Source of the DNA: Sphaerosporella brunnea
Lineage: Eukaryota > Ascomycota > Pezizomycetes > Pezizales > Pyronemataceae
Direction: 5' to 3'
DNA: 53,971 bases
NCBI GenBank assembly: GCA_008704415.1
Contig: VXIS01000327.1
Span: forward strand, 1 to 53,971
A model generated the notes under the pieces. It saw only the letters and a list, made by a program, of their open reading frames with translations, was not told the DNA's origin and did no database searches. Positions 1 to 10,351 of the stretch are shown piece by piece. The stretch's first letter is position 1. The number at the start of each line of letters is the position of its first letter. The translations under genes and the position numbers were made by a program.

Positions 1-181
1 AAAAAAAAATCGGCAAGACGGCTTAACGTGCCAAGAGCGACTCGCCAGCATCAGAACAGAGGAGATTGCAACGCAATTCGACATCCTCGACGAGTGCAAA
101 GCTCTGCGGGCCGCCAAGCAGTCGCAAGATACACAGATGCAGGACGCCTCACATGAGGTCACGTCGGGTGCCACTTGTTGA
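1..181 (+). pseudogene. Open reading frame cut by the LTR of a copia element
   Basis: A frame open from the window edge (codons from base 2) runs to a TGA at 179-181. The last codons and the stop belong to the terminal repeat of the element that starts at 176. Up to base 175 the reading is charged and has ordinary amino-acid composition (for example LDECKALRAAKQ), so it looks like real coding sequence interrupted by the insertion. I do not recognise the family. It is incomplete on the left, so neither its start nor its length can be judged. Confidence 0.35.
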
Positions 182-260
182 CATACGCTCGGTCTGACAG
201 GAGAGCACACGGCGATACGATCGGACGATAGAGGTTACGGCAATATGGGGGGAATGTGTA
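176..260 (-). repeat. 3' LTR-like terminal repeat of copia element 1
   Basis: The 28 bases starting TGTTGACATACGCTCGG at 176 recur with one mismatch at 1909, outside the other end of the element. On the element (minus) strand both copies end in ...CAACA, as expected of an LTR. Similarity beyond the first 28 bases is weaker, so the inner boundary near 260 is approximate. The RNase H C-terminus of the element stops just inside it, at 272. Confidence 0.5.
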
Positions 261-271
261 TTTGTTATGTT

Positions 272-1896
272 CTATCTACGTGCCAGTGCCTTCGTCAGGC
301 CGTCCGCAACCTGTTTGAGTTCACGCTTCAAACGCTGTGGCTGTGCCACCGGAGGCTCTGGCGGACTCGCCTGAGGGGCTCCCAGTGTTCCCGCAGGAAT
401 TTCCAAATCACACCAGTTGTCATCTAGTTTCTCCCATGCCGGGGATACCGCTGGGTCCTTTGATGAATGGAGATTACGGTACGATCTGGTTTCGTCAAAC
501 CTGACGTCCCTTGACTTGATAATCCGCCAAGACTCGAGGTCCCACAGTCGCCACTGTGTTGTTGTCTCGGGGTTGTATCCAAGAAGGATACACTTTCTAG
601 CACGATCATCCAGCTTCGATTTGCTAGTCTCTTTTGGAATGTGCGCGTAGACGAGGCATTCGAACGTTCCCAAATGCTTCATGTCTGGTGTCTCTTTGTA
701 CATTATCATGTACGGGCTCTTGTTTCCACCATCTAGTGCTGAATGCAGGAGTCGGTTTTTGATGTATACCCCGGTTGCCGCAGCCGAAACACTTGATTGA
801 CTTGTCTCCCCCGGAAGCTTTGCCACTGCCAGTATCTGCCGACGCTCCTGCCCCAGCAGGCTTGCTGTCCTTGTTCTTGGATCCACCGGTACCCTTCTTC
901 GCAAAGAGGGCGGTCGATGTTTGAGGGTTCGTGTATGCCAGTGTTCTCAACAGCCAGCCCGACTGGCCGGCTGCGTTGGGCGGATGTGGGCTCATCAAAA
1001 AGCCCGGCCGGCTGTTTGGGCTGATCAACATGCCCGGCTGGCTGTTTTGGCTGGCTGCTGAGAACACTGGTATATGCAGATACACCGCGTCGGTCCCATG
1101 CGTATGAGCGCTCGAAGCCTTGAAGCTGATCTAGGATGTCCTGGCACTTGCTAGCACTCTTACTCGACGGGGGACTTGTCCTGAAAGCGAGCCAGATATC
1201 ACCTGTAGGTAGTCCTGGATCATGTAGAACGCCTGCACACTTTCCGGCAGCTCTGCTCCAGTGTTGCGCAACTCCGTAGCTATCTTCAGAATCCGACAGT
1301 GACAAGCGGTTGCACTGTTGAAGTCGATTCTGTGGATCGCGTTGAGCTTGTACAAACCGTCGTTTGCATCGATCTTCGCAACCCGGTTGCAATCCTCTCG
1401 ATGTCCTGCCAGAGAATATTTGGTGGCGAGATATACTTCTTGTCAGCATACCGCCTTCAAACAGAGTGATCCCGAGACCGCCATATTTCCGCTGTCGCCA
1501 TGCCGACTTTCTCGATGTACTTCTCGCATTGGATGAGGTATCGATGGAAATCGCTCACCTAGATAGCATCGGTCGACTCTGGGGTTGTTTCGCTGATAGC
1601 ACCGCCACTGCATCTTCTTTCTTTCCCTTAACGTCGCCGGTTGCCACTGGAGCAGTGGGCTTCAGTGGTGGCTCCGTAGTACCCTCCATGATCCCCCAAA
1701 GCCCCCGGGGAAGGAGCTCGTCCCGGATGTTCTCCTCCCACTCGAGGTAGTTATGTTCTTTGAGCAAAACCCGCTTCATCTTGTCGCACCGGACGTTGAC
1801 ACGGGGTAGTTGTTCTCGAACCTTCAGGGAATCGGAAACCTGTCGAGCAGCGAGACTTGTTGAAACCGTGTTCGATCGTGAGGCCGCTAAAGGCAA
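272..1896 (-). pseudogene. Ty1/copia retrotransposon 1: gag plus joined integrase and RNase H ends
   Basis: Read on the minus strand, 1896-1555 is a copia gag N-terminus with the typical NYLEWEENIRDELL and GLWGIMEGT blocks. Gag continues in shifted frames to a truncated zinc knuckle (KCFGCGN) near 780. That knuckle runs straight into the integrase C-terminal region (IKNRLLHSAL, PDMKHLGTFECLVYAHIPKE, RARKCILLGY). The integrase tail in turn jumps to the extreme C-terminus of RNase H (QVADGLTKALAR) and a stop. Protease, the integrase core, reverse transcriptase and most of RNase H are therefore deleted. The element is about 1.75 kb between its terminal repeats and cannot be autonomous. It belongs to the same family as the copy at 49.1-51.6 kb. 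A 131-bp MITE sits in gag. Confidence 0.85.
939..1069. mobile_element. 131-bp hAT-type MITE in copia gag
   Basis: The element starts CAGTGTTCTCAACAGCC and ends with the inverted match GGCTGCTGAGAACACTG. It is flanked by GTGTATGC (931-938) and GTATATGC (1070-1077), an 8-bp target duplication with one mismatch. An 8-bp duplication and a CAG-type terminus are hallmarks of hAT elements. The interior is GC-rich with repeated CCCGGCCGGCTG units. Related sequence lies at 33.3-33.55 kb. Confidence 0.8.
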
Positions 1897-1908
1897 GGGC
1901 TCATAACC
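1897..1908 (-). promoter_or_regulatory. Primer-binding site of copia element 1 (half initiator-Met tRNA)
   Basis: On the minus strand, GGTTATGAGCCC follows directly after the LTR end ...CAACA. It is complementary to the anticodon region of initiator-Met tRNA, the internal half-tRNA primer known from Drosophila copia. It fixes the LTR boundary at 1909. Confidence 0.65.
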
Positions 1909-1990
1909 TGTTGACGTACGCTCGGTCTGACAGGAGGGCGCTTGGCAATGGACAGACTGGCTACAGAGAAGAGTCGGATTTGGGGCTGCA
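1909..1990 (-). repeat. 5' LTR-like terminal repeat of copia element 1
   Basis: This is the partner of the repeat at 176. It begins TGTTGACGTACGCTCGG on the plus strand and abuts the primer-binding site. The outer end is not visible, so the end coordinate is approximate and no target duplication could be confirmed. Confidence 0.5.
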
Positions 1991-2039
1991 GCAGACGTAT
2001 AACGTGCGCGCGAGACTGCAACTGTTCAAAATTTATGCC

Positions 2040-2110
2040 GGAAACCGCCCCGAGTGCTTCTCAGCGAGGAAACGTGAGGTGACAAGCCTACGGAGAGGAT
2101 CGAACGTAGC
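2040..2110 (+). repeat. Dispersed repeat, copy also at 5028-5128
   Basis: A stretch containing CCGAGTGCTTCTCAGCGAG and, about 30 bases on, ACAAGCCTACGGAGAGGATC recurs in diverged form at 5028-5128 (CCGAGTGCTTGTCAGTGAG, then ACAAGCGTGCCGAAGAGATG), next to the first KRKV repeat unit. The 2-kb copy looks like a fragment of the same repeat family. No open frame is kept. Confidence 0.5.
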
Positions 2111-2440
2111 AGTGATTCTCGGCATCCAAACCTCCTTCCCACTGCCACCATCACCCAATGCCTTTCCGACCGACCCGCTTTCATATTCTGCGCCAGCACC
2201 ACCCGCCGAGGCTGTTTGCTCCTGTGAGCCAGCACCGCAGCTTCTCAAACCCGCGGCGTCTCTACGCATCTGCGGAAAGCGGATGCACCACAGACAGCCG
2301 GCACGCACCCACAGCAAAGTCATCCCCTTCGACGGCTGGGCAACCACTGCTGCAGCCTTACCACCACTGCTCCGACGATGGAAATACCCCGGACTGACCT
2401 TGTCCACCCCCACTAGGGGGCCATAACCCCCACGGGGTGA

Positions 2441-2592
2441 CATTGAGCAGGATAACAATGGAGTTGAAATCCCCCACAACTACGGGTATGTTCGCCAAGG
2501 CCGACCATAGGCCCCAAAACTACGTGTACGGTGGTCAAGGGCGACATCGAAGAGTATAAAAATGGAGTTGAAACCCCACCACTACGCGCGTG
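2441..2592 (+). repeat. Pair of ~48-bp direct repeats 102 bp apart
   Basis: The segment around AACAATGGAGTTGAAATCCC (about 2441-2488) recurs as AAAAATGGAGTTGAAACCCC (about 2543-2592). The flanking CATTGAGCAGG/CATCGAAGAG and CACAACTACG/CACCACTACG also match. This looks like two units of a decayed tandem repeat. No coding role is seen. Confidence 0.6.
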
Positions 2593-4400
2593 ATGGTCAA
2601 CGGCGTGAGCGTCAACGGCGACATCGGGGAAGACAACAACGACGCCGCCAATGACCCTCACCATTGGCACCCGATCCCCACCTCCCACCACCACGGCCAA
2701 CGCCCCACCTTGCGCCGCGGAGCTGGACAGAAGTCGGGAGAGGGAGTCGGAGAACACCACGCAGGAGGAGCAGGGCCAGTGGAATGGAAGGCGTCTGGAG
2801 ATGGAAACTCGCGAGAACGGGTTGCTGGAGTGGAGGGGCTGGTATCTTCATTCAACGCGGCATAACACATCCCGCCTTGTTGCCTGATTTTCTTCTCCTC
2901 CTCGTGATTTAGAGGAATTTAACCTCGGCGTTACATCCAGTTTTCACGCGCGTGATGTTGTCACTTTTCCCTTATATTTTCAGCTGCGAGGATGGTGGTA
3001 GCCCTTGTTTGAGTGACCTTCACCCGCGAGGTCGTTTGAAAACGAAAAAACAAAAACCGTACATCGTGTTCCGCCTAGACGCTCTGGCGCATCCAGCGCA
3101 GCAGACACAAACTGCGCTGACGGCTCTTCCGTTGAGGCGTAGGAGGCAACCACGATTTGATTGTGCAGCAAGTTGAAAGGCCGGCAGAATTGACTTACGG
3201 AAGGCATTTTGCGTCCCTGTTGATGCAGATGTAGATGGCGCTTTGTCATCTCCAGCGCGATTCGCAAATCCAGCTTGGTAGGGGATCGTTTCACATTTAC
3301 CGAAGTCAGAAGGCTGAACAGCAAGCAGTATATATTCGGGGCTGACAGGGTGAGTGGGTGGTGACTGCCTGGCACCTATCGCGCCGCCGCCTCTCGCATC
3401 CTCTTCCTCCGTGAATCATGGCGATGAATTATGCTCAGCCACATCACGTGTAGCCGCATCCCAGTACTCGTCAGCGGCCGAAGCATGGAAGCCGGAAAGT
3501 GAGCGCTTTATCAACAAACCTGCTCCAGCTTCGCCGCTCGGCACCGAAAACAAAAACTCTCTTATCTGGACGGGTTTTTGAGAGATCTTGTTGACCAACA
3601 ACATATATCAAACCCTGAAAACGATTTTTCAATTTTCCGCCGTCGTGGCTGTAAAAACGGGCGCAGAAAGCGACCGTGAGTGCATAGGAAGCCAAGAGAG
3701 AGTGAGCGCACACAAAAAGTGATTGTACTCTGCGACCCTCGAGGACATGTTGGACCTCCGCTTCTTCGTGGAGGGCTGCGGATGGGTAATCTTGTGATTA
3801 TTACTGAGACGCAAAATATGCAGTGGTGGCTGGGAGCATTGAGGATGGTAAATCGCCAATCAAAGATGGGGGAGTTTCTGCCTGGGTTTCCACCCTGTGG
3901 GCAACAGTCACCTTCGCCATGTGCCAGAAACAAAACTTGTGACCAGTGAAGGAGATGTCACCTACTTGACGAATAGTGGTGGACGCCTGCGCATGACACC
4001 CGCGCATCACTTCCATTCTCCAGCAAACTTCATTGCGTCGCTTTTATTGCGTCATCAAATGCACTTTGGAGTTTCTTGCGCGCGTGAGACTACGGCAGTC
4101 CAGCCAGGGGGCAAAGAGTTCCAGCTCGATGCCAGAGCAGGCTCAGATATCCGGGTGCCAGTGACGGCCAATCACTCGAGCCCCAGCCATCACAGAAAAA
4201 AGGTTGAATAACACCTACCCATACAAAGCATACAACAGCGCCGGCTACCACCGAGTTAGTCGTTCCCACCAAGATGAAGCAAACAACCAGAACGAAAGGA
4301 TGACGACCGGTTTGCCTAGCAGCTGACGGCCTTCCAACCGCGGGCCTGCAGGCAGGCCAACAACCGGATTATTGCACTCTAACCCCCTGAACTGGAGACA
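2593..4400. other. Anonymous stretch, no supported gene
   Basis: Several overlapping short frames exist on both strands, but none shows a recognisable motif, a consistent codon pattern or a plausible intron set. I see no terminal repeats or tandem arrays here. Confidence 0.4.
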
Positions 4401-4415
4401 CTGGTACTAACAGCC

Positions 4416-4760
4416 TCATATCTGTTGGCCTGCTGAGTCGATCCATCTCTCAACCTCAACGTTTCGTTGGTAGCGTGCCACCAGGAGGATTGAACAGCTC
4501 ACTTCGCTGTGCTTTAGTCGTAAATCGAGCTGCATTCGGTACCACTCCGCTCTCCGTCGGCCGAGCTGAGGACGTGCGTAGCCTGCTGAGCCTCTCACGC
4601 TGGTATGGAGCGCCCTCACGTCCGTAAAGCTAGTTATGCCGGGCAATGGCGCAGGTGTTGGCGTTGATTGGTCTCCGGCCCCAGGCGGGGTTGTACCGCT
4701 TCCTCCAGCAAGTTTGTAACCTCCATATGTGCTGTCTGGGACGACAATCCAATACCCTAG
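4416..4760 (-). CDS. Possible coding fragment, family not recognised
   Basis: The minus strand is open from about 4760 to a stop at 4416. The N-terminal part is rich in Gly, Pro and Thr (STPTPAPLPG), followed by a mixed-composition stretch with KHSEVSCSILLVARYQRNVE and WIDSAGQQI. The composition is more protein-like than the neighbouring shadow frames. There is no start with context, no domain and no intron signal. It could be a gag-like or gene fragment, and confidence is low. Confidence 0.25.
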   Translation of the reverse strand, partial: LGYWIVVPDSTYGGYKLAGGSGTTPPGAGDQSTPTPAPLPGITSFTDVRALHTSVRGSAGYARPQLGRRRAEWYRMQLDLRLKHSEVSCSILLVARYQRNVEVERWIDSAGQQI

Positions 4761-5099
4761 GAAGACGTTCTAGAAAACGAGCTGCCGCCGCAAGTCTCTA
4801 AAGGGGCTTTTAATCCAGGTTGCTCTCCAAGACATACATGTTCCCTATCGGCCCTTTGGGCATCGCTCATGAGTGTGGTGTGCATCCGAATGTGGTGTGC
4901 AGCAAACCTAATAGGCGGCTGCAGCTACTGCTGGGCTTCCACTGATGTCTAGGTCTGAACTGGTGGCAATGGACAGATTACGGTCCACGCGGTCATGGAC
5001 AAGACTAGCTGTGTCATCTTGCTTGCGTAGACCGTCCCGAGTGCTTGTCAGTGAGGAAACCTGACGGTCTCGACGTTTAAACCGAAGAAGGGTGAGCTT

Positions 5100-5335
5100 A
5101 CAAGCGTGCCGAAGAGATGGAACGTTGAGGTTTGAGATCAACGACAAGATCCTGCCCCGGCACCCGCTACAATGTCGAAAAGGCCAGAGTTCATAGATCT
5201 GATGAGCCTCACGCTGCCGCCTTGTCGCCCTTCTCGCGGTTGTTTCACGGCCCCAACTCCCAAACGCAAAGTGCAGTTTGCAAAAAGTCGCTGCGAACCG
5301 CAGGAAGACTGGATTTCTGGCGACCAACCATAGCG
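5100..5335 (+). pseudogene. KRKV-repeat protein unit 1
   Basis: The frame around 5146-5335 reads DPAPAPATMSKRPEF, then CRPSRGCFTAPTPKRKVQF, then EPQEDWISGDQP and a stop. The unit at 5540-5810 encodes the same order of blocks (FTASTPKRKVRF, KPEEDWSSDDEPDADP) 444 bases downstream, and a tandem array of the same DNA occupies 17.44-18.43 kb. Because both reading frame and motif order are kept in two diverged copies, this was probably protein-coding. KRKVRF fits the [RK]VxF pattern known as a docking motif for protein phosphatase 1. That is a motif match only, not evidence of function. Confidence 0.45.
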
Positions 5336-5468
5336 AAGGTAATTTGTCAACGCCCGAAAAATCGAATCTGAACATTCCAACCGCAGCCAGTATGGTTTGC
5401 GGGACCTGTGGCACTCGCGGCGTAGCCCGGGCTGAAAAGCCTGAAAGCCAGCGTGTTCGGGACATGAT

Positions 5469-5810
5469 TTGTCGGCTCTTTGTGTTGAAAGCATGCTGGT
5501 GGGTATAGAGTGCTTACCTGTGAGGCACTGTTTTGGTGAGGTTGCAGGCCTACCGAACACATGGGACGTCAAGGTTTCAGATCAAGGACAAGACTCAGCA
5601 CCGGCATCCGCCACAACGTTCAAAAGGCCACAGATCGTAGGTCACACGAGCCTCGCGACGTCACCTTGTCGCTCTTCTCCCTGTCGTTTCACGGCCTCAA
5701 CTCCCAAACGCAAAGTCCGGTTTGCCAAAACTCGCAGCAAACCGGAGGAAGATTGGAGTTCTGACGACGAACCTGACGCCGATCCAAGTGTGTTAGACCT
5801 CTGCAAATAA
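5469..5810 (+). CDS. KRKV-repeat protein unit 2
   Basis: A 113-codon frame ends at TAA 5808-5810. Only the part from about 5585 is shared with unit 1: DSAPASATTFKRPQ, then FTASTPKRKVRF, a basic KTRSKPEEDW block and an acidic SSDDEPDADPS tail. The ATG at 5469 may not be the true start, because the first ~40 residues have no counterpart. The basic motif followed by an acidic serine patch is typical of short linear-motif regions rather than of folded enzymes. The 250-bp region before the CDIC gene at 6061 follows directly. It could be a decayed gene fragment. Confidence 0.4.
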   Translation: MSALCVESMLVGIECLPVRHCFGEVAGLPNTWDVKVSDQGQDSAPASATTFKRPQIVGHTSLATSPCRSSPCRFTASTPKRKVRFAKTRSKPEEDWSSDDEPDADPSVLDLCK

Positions 5811-6060
5811 GCTGAGACCAACGTTTGCTGATCATTGTGAAAGAAAAGCCCTTTCGGCTGAGCGAAAGTATTTTCGTCGACGTCCGAACAATTGAAGAGG
5901 CCGGCGCGGAAGGTGACGCGACTGCAACAACACCAAAGATGCCGAAATCCGGAGATACAAGCTACGACCATCCAACCAACTTAAGCCACGATCTACCTAT
6001 CCATCCTACATTTCCCATTCTAAAGTATCATCTCACCACTAAAACGAACCACCGTATACG

Positions 6061-7040
6061 ATGTCCACGAAACGTTGCGAAATCTGTGCCCAAGATGGCA
6101 GCGTGTCCAATAATAGCAGACACATGAGACAGGTAAGCGCAAAGCGATGACTCATTCAATCCTGCCTTGGACTCACAAACGAACAGACGCACCACATGTA
6201 CTTTTGTGCCGACCACGGGAAGCACATGATGGCACTGGCGTACGTCAATCAGAGTACTGGCGAGCTTGAGTGCGTCTGCAGGCAGGGCTATCAAAAGTCC
6301 GGCCAGTCCGGCTTTGAGCGCGGCCTGAATCGGACTGATTGAAACGGGCTTTTGAAATCACGGCCCGTTTGGACCAGACTTGTTGCATCGAGACCCAGGC
6401 GCCTACGGGCACCCGCCAGGCCCAGAAGTACCCGGCGCCCGGCAGGCCCGCCAGGCATCTGGAGTTTTTTGCTTACACATACATCAAGGAAAGAAACATG
6501 AGCGTGGGATACAGATTCAACAACCTGAAGGACCTCCAGATACCCCTCCATCTCCGCACTCCGCTGTTCCAAGTCACTCAGCATACGCCCCGCGTTCGGC
6601 ACAATGGCCGACGCGACCTTAATTCAGGATACCGGGCACCGGCAGGCAACTATCAGATATCCAGGTTTTTCTTATGCCGGCCCGAGCCTGTCGGGCTTGC
6701 CACCTCACCGGCCCGACCCGACCCACTCCGTGGGGCCCCATTTGACCTGGCGGGCGGCCGGACTATTGACAGCCCTGGCTGCAGGCAACGCTTGCGGATT
6801 TCCATATCCACTGGTTGGTGGAAGATGCTGTCGACCGCCCAGAAGTCATTGAAACGCGCGCGTGAGGCTAAGGGTGCCATGTCTGCTGAGGACGACGATC
6901 ACTTCGCCAACTTCACGGCTGAGCTCGGCGGCGACGAGGCTGAGGACGTCGTGGATGACTCACCCGATGTGCTTGCGGAGCTTAACATCGCTGGGAACGA
7001 GGCTGAGGTCGGCGATTGTCACGGCGCAAGATCGTGTTAG
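6061..7040 (+). pseudogene. CDIC-family gene 1, split by a hAT MITE
   Basis: Exon 1 (6061-6132, 24 codons) carries CEIC, then NNSRHMRQ. A 54-base GT...AG intron (6133-6186) follows in phase 0. Exon 2 begins THHMYFCADHGKHMM and continues to GELECVCR at 6282, where a 495-bp MITE is inserted. The coding frame resumes exactly after the second target duplication at 6786 with QRLRISISTGWWKM and ends in an acidic tail (EDVVDDSP) at TAG 7038-7040. Without the insertion the product would have 140 residues. The ordered Cys and His residues (CxxC, H, HHMYxC, H, CxC) suggest a small metal-binding protein, which is inference. With the insert, translation stops inside the MITE. Related copies lie at 27.5, 33.2, 40.1, 40.4 and 41.6 kb. 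Confidence 0.7.
6283..6777 (+). mobile_element. hAT MITE family 1, copy a (495 bp)
   Basis: The termini are CAGGGCTATCAAAAGTCCGG and, inverted, CAGGGCTGTCAATAGTCCGG. The flanks are TCTGCAGG (6275-6282) and GCTGCAGG (6778-6785), an 8-bp duplication with one mismatch. It has no coding capacity. Related copies are at 14352, 16157, 19582, 39409 and about 47950. It interrupts CDIC gene 1. Confidence 0.85.
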
Positions 7041-7172
7041 GTATGGAGGTTGTGGCTCGGCACTAGGGCACAGTTGGGGTTGTGCGTCAAATATAGAGGG
7101 GCTTCGTTCTGTTTTTGTTTCCTTTATTTCTTTTCGTCTTCACTGAACCTTTGTAATACAATCTAAGTACCT
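7041..7172 (+). other. Probable 3' untranslated region of CDIC gene 1
   Basis: This T-rich stretch (TTTTTGTTTCCTTTATTTC) lies between the CDIC stop codon and the LINE fragment. No terminator element can be defined. Confidence 0.25.
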
Positions 7173-8418
7173 TTGTTCACCTGCTCGAATCTTGTCTCGA
7201 ATCTCGTGCTCGGCACCTCGATCCTCGTATCCGATCCTCGTCTCAGATCCTCGTCTTTGACCGAAAGCCCCAGACGGCTACTGCGATACGTAGCTGTTAA
7301 CGCCTTTGACGAACCGCCTTCGCGCCCAACACCCACCACGCTGGGAGCTGCGCTTGCAGCCGCCATTCCGAGCCAGCCGACTGCAATCGAACCTAGCATG
7401 GCCATATGCAGGGTTCCACGAGGCCGCATAGTCATTGAACCGGAAGAAGACGCCATTCGCACGGCTAAAATGTGGCAAGAACCGTCGAGCGGTGCAATGG
7501 TTGTCTATTCAGACGGATCTAGGCTCGAGGACGGGAGCTGCGCAGATGCCGCGGTTACGCGCGGTAGCCAAGGCCGCCAGTCGCTAGAGACAGTCAAATA
7601 CGTGGGCTCCAACAAGGACGCATACGATGTGGACTATTTGCCACCGCGGCCGATCTGGAGCTAGCTCTTCACCGCCTACTGGTAGGAACAGCAGCTGATA
7701 CCAGCACCGTTCGCATCTTCGTAGACGCGCAGGCTGCCCTCTGACGACTACAATTCACCGGGCCGGGTCCTGGCCAGTGGCTGGTCCCTGTCATTGGACG
7801 CGCCGAAAGCGCCATTCTGAACGCGGGATGAACCGTGGAGTTGGCCGCAAAGATGTCCCCGGCAATGAGCAAGCCGACCGCCTTGCCAAGGATGCGGCCC
7901 GTCGCCAATCCCCATCGGAACCCCCTGAGGTGCTCACCACCACATCGTTCGCCTATATTGCAAGAGCCGGCACTTTGGCCAACCGACAAGACCTCGAAAA
8001 GTGGCTTGCCGAGTACTGTCGACCTAAGAGCTACTATAAGAGGGTCAAGGCCAAGGCCAACAAAGCCGCTTTCAAGACTAAGAAAGCTGTGGCAGCACGT
8101 TTCTTCCAGCTGCGGCGGCAGAAAGCCCCAACGGCTCCATACCTGTTTAGGACTGGGCGCCCGGTGGACGACAGGTGCTGGTTCTGCTCTGGAAAGCCGT
8201 CGCAGACGCGAAACCATCTGTTTAAGACGTGCCCGAGATGGCCCAACGAGCAGCTATCCCTGTGGAAAGAGGTGACCGACGCGACCCGGGGCGGAGGAAA
8301 AAAGAGGCGGAAGATCAATACGTCAATAAGGGACCTGTTGGCGGATGAACGCTGCATAGAGGCGGTGATGCCCTTCTTGAGCAGTACGAGCGTAGGAACG
8401 TGGACAAATAGTGCCTAA
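7173..8418 (+). pseudogene. Tad/I-like LINE, C-terminal RNase H region
   Basis: Around 7490 the frame reads GAMVVYSDGSRLEDGSC, the first RNase H motif (YSDGS). DAYDVD follows and then a frameshift near 7630. The frame VPGNEQADRLAKDAARRQ at about 7855 is the last RNase H motif. It continues through a basic linker (KRVKAKANKAAFKTKKA) to KAPTAPYL and a Cys/His tail (CWFCSG, RNHLFKTC), which is the usual C-terminal zinc region of fungal LINEs with RNase H. Endonuclease and reverse transcriptase are missing, as in a 5'-truncated insertion. At least one frameshift makes it non-functional. A related RNase H lies on the minus strand at 28.4-29.4 kb. Confidence 0.8.
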
Positions 8419-8594
8419 GATCTGTCTCCTTTGTCTACAACCACCTATACGGATATCCTTGGTGCGATTTACGCTTGTCGTTTCGTTGCTTTCTTTCCTT
8501 CTCTCAGAGGAGCGAACCCCACAGTAGGCCATGTGCCTAGGGGCGGCGGTGATTCTGCACACTATGCCATGGTCGCATGCGGCCGAATGCAATA

Positions 8595-9728
8595 TGATTA
8601 AAAAAACAAAAAATCGACGGAAACCTCTTACCCACACGAGTACCCTCCAGCTCCCTGCGTTACAGCGATGGCTTCCCTGATTTGCCGGATGAGGGCAAAC
8701 TCGGGGGCAAGCAGGCCGAGGATTACTCTACGTTTCGGCCCAGACGGTATGGCTGGGCCCCAGCGAGGGGTGCTTATGCCACAAACCCAAAGGAGCCGAG
8801 ACCGCGGATCATTGTCCGGACCCAGCCCGTCAATCATCAACATCTCAACGAGCTGGTTCGCAAACAGAGGGATGCGGAAGATCGCCGACGGCAACTCCAG
8901 TAGCAGGACGACGCACTGCCGGCTGACGAAAGTGCCCAAGAGATTGCAACCTGGGACAAGGCGCTCTTGAGAAACCGTGTCACCAGCACTGCATGTATCC
9001 GACTGCTGCAGGAGGATAGGACCATTAGGTGAACACCAGGATCAAACGACATTGCCGACGGTGCGAATGAGGTCTGCCATTTCAACGCTGTTAGCGTCGC
9101 TTCGGAGTTTGCGCCCATGATGGCGAGCCTGCTCGCCGAACGCCGTGCAGCGCACCATCTGGTGCTGTTTCGACGTGGGCATTCAGGCAGTGGAAAGATG
9201 TGGTTCAAGCGCAGGCTTCTAGAACAGCTAGAAGGCGCACAAATCTCCATCACTTGTATTGAAGGTGGAGCGGCCAACCATACGATTCCGCCAGCTACGG
9301 ACAACGGCACCAAGGTGAAACTGACGAAGCAGCTGTTTGACACGGTGGCCAAATGGTCGAAGACTGCGAAGACCGCTGCTAACGAGAGTTCCTCACGCAC
9401 TGTGGTTCGCTATCGCATGGACGGTTTTCTGTTGATCAACATGCCAGGCGGTGAAGAGGTTCGGGATCGCCCCGTGGAAACGAAGAGGATCAACACCACG
9501 AATTTGGCGGGGTTGGATACACTCCATCATTTCCAGAAGACCGTGAAGGTCACCAAACAATTCCTCAACCGCAACCGCGCCGTGGCGGAGTTCTTTTTGA
9601 AACCCCTGAGGATCCCCAGAGTTTGTGTCCTTGTTGCGATGGTGTTGCGCGACACGTACGTGAGCAACTCAAAGGCTCTCGGGCCTTTGAAGGGTCGATT
9701 CCAGGATCAGCGGTCGCAGCGGCACTAG
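8595..9728 (+). pseudogene. Kinesin-motor-like protein, decayed
   Basis: One frame runs from 8597 to TAG 9726-9728 with two internal stops (TAG after RRQLQ at about 8901, TGA near 9030). Conserved landmarks appear in motor-domain order: a P-loop-like GHSGSGKMWFKRRLLEQL near 9180, a switch-II-like LLINMPGGEEVRDRP near 9430, ETKRINTTNLAGL, and a helical end (RNRAVAEFFLKPL, RVCVLVAM, SNSKALGPLKGRF) resembling the kinesin strand/helix blocks. In canonical kinesins these are GxTGSGKT, DLAGSE, NKSL and YRNSKLTRLL. Here the P-loop Thr is Met and the switch-II Asp is Asn, so activity is unlikely. The assignment rests on block order rather than overall identity. It may represent a divergent P-loop family that I do not know. 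Confidence 0.5.
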
Positions 9729-9729
9729 T

Positions 9730-10350
9730 GGCATCGCATCGCCTCGTGTTTTCTGGTAGGGTAGGGACGGGTGAGTGGAAGGAGCAGGTGGACTAACGGG
9801 GAGGAGCAGCGGCGGGGAGAACAGCAGGAGGAGGAAAAAGAGGAGGTAGGGGGAGGACTGGGGAAAGGGCATCCTCGCCGTTTGCACCATGTTTTCTTGA
9901 ATTTCTCCACAAGCGGATATGCAGCACCACAGCATTTAGCGAGCCCTATTGAAGTGTCCTAGCGGGTGTCAATGACGTCCATTCACTCCTTCCGTGGTCT
10001 TGGACGTTATGGCTCCGTTGCTTCAAGCTGATTTCGGATCCGCTGATGTTGCCTCCGTTCCTGGCCTGTTGATATCGAAACAACAGCACTCTAGCTCGGA
10101 AACACGGAGCCCGACAAACTGCCACGACCGATAGCACCCTCGGCTTTCAATATCCCACCGGTGAGAGATCTAGGTAGTGACAACCGCGGCCAAGTGTGAG
10201 TGAATCAGCCTGCACTCGGAAACCACGAGAGATGTCCTACTGATGCAACGATTGACGCTTTTTGTCTGCCTACTGGAATAATAACTTCGACTTGATGGCA
10301 TCCCGATGACTGCTTCGAAGGCTGGTCCTGGACCACTAGATCGGCTCCCA
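9730..10350. other. Intergenic, with a purine-rich tract
   Basis: The plus strand is strongly purine-rich at about 9775-9870 (AGGAGGAGGAAAAAGAGGAGG). Nothing else is recognised up to 10350. Confidence 0.4.
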
Positions 10351-10351
10351 G

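Noticed and set aside
2651..2912. Possible hAT tail
   Set aside because: Words such as ENGLLEW and HPALLPDFL vaguely resemble hAT blocks but need different frames and lack the MARDYL and FS motifs.
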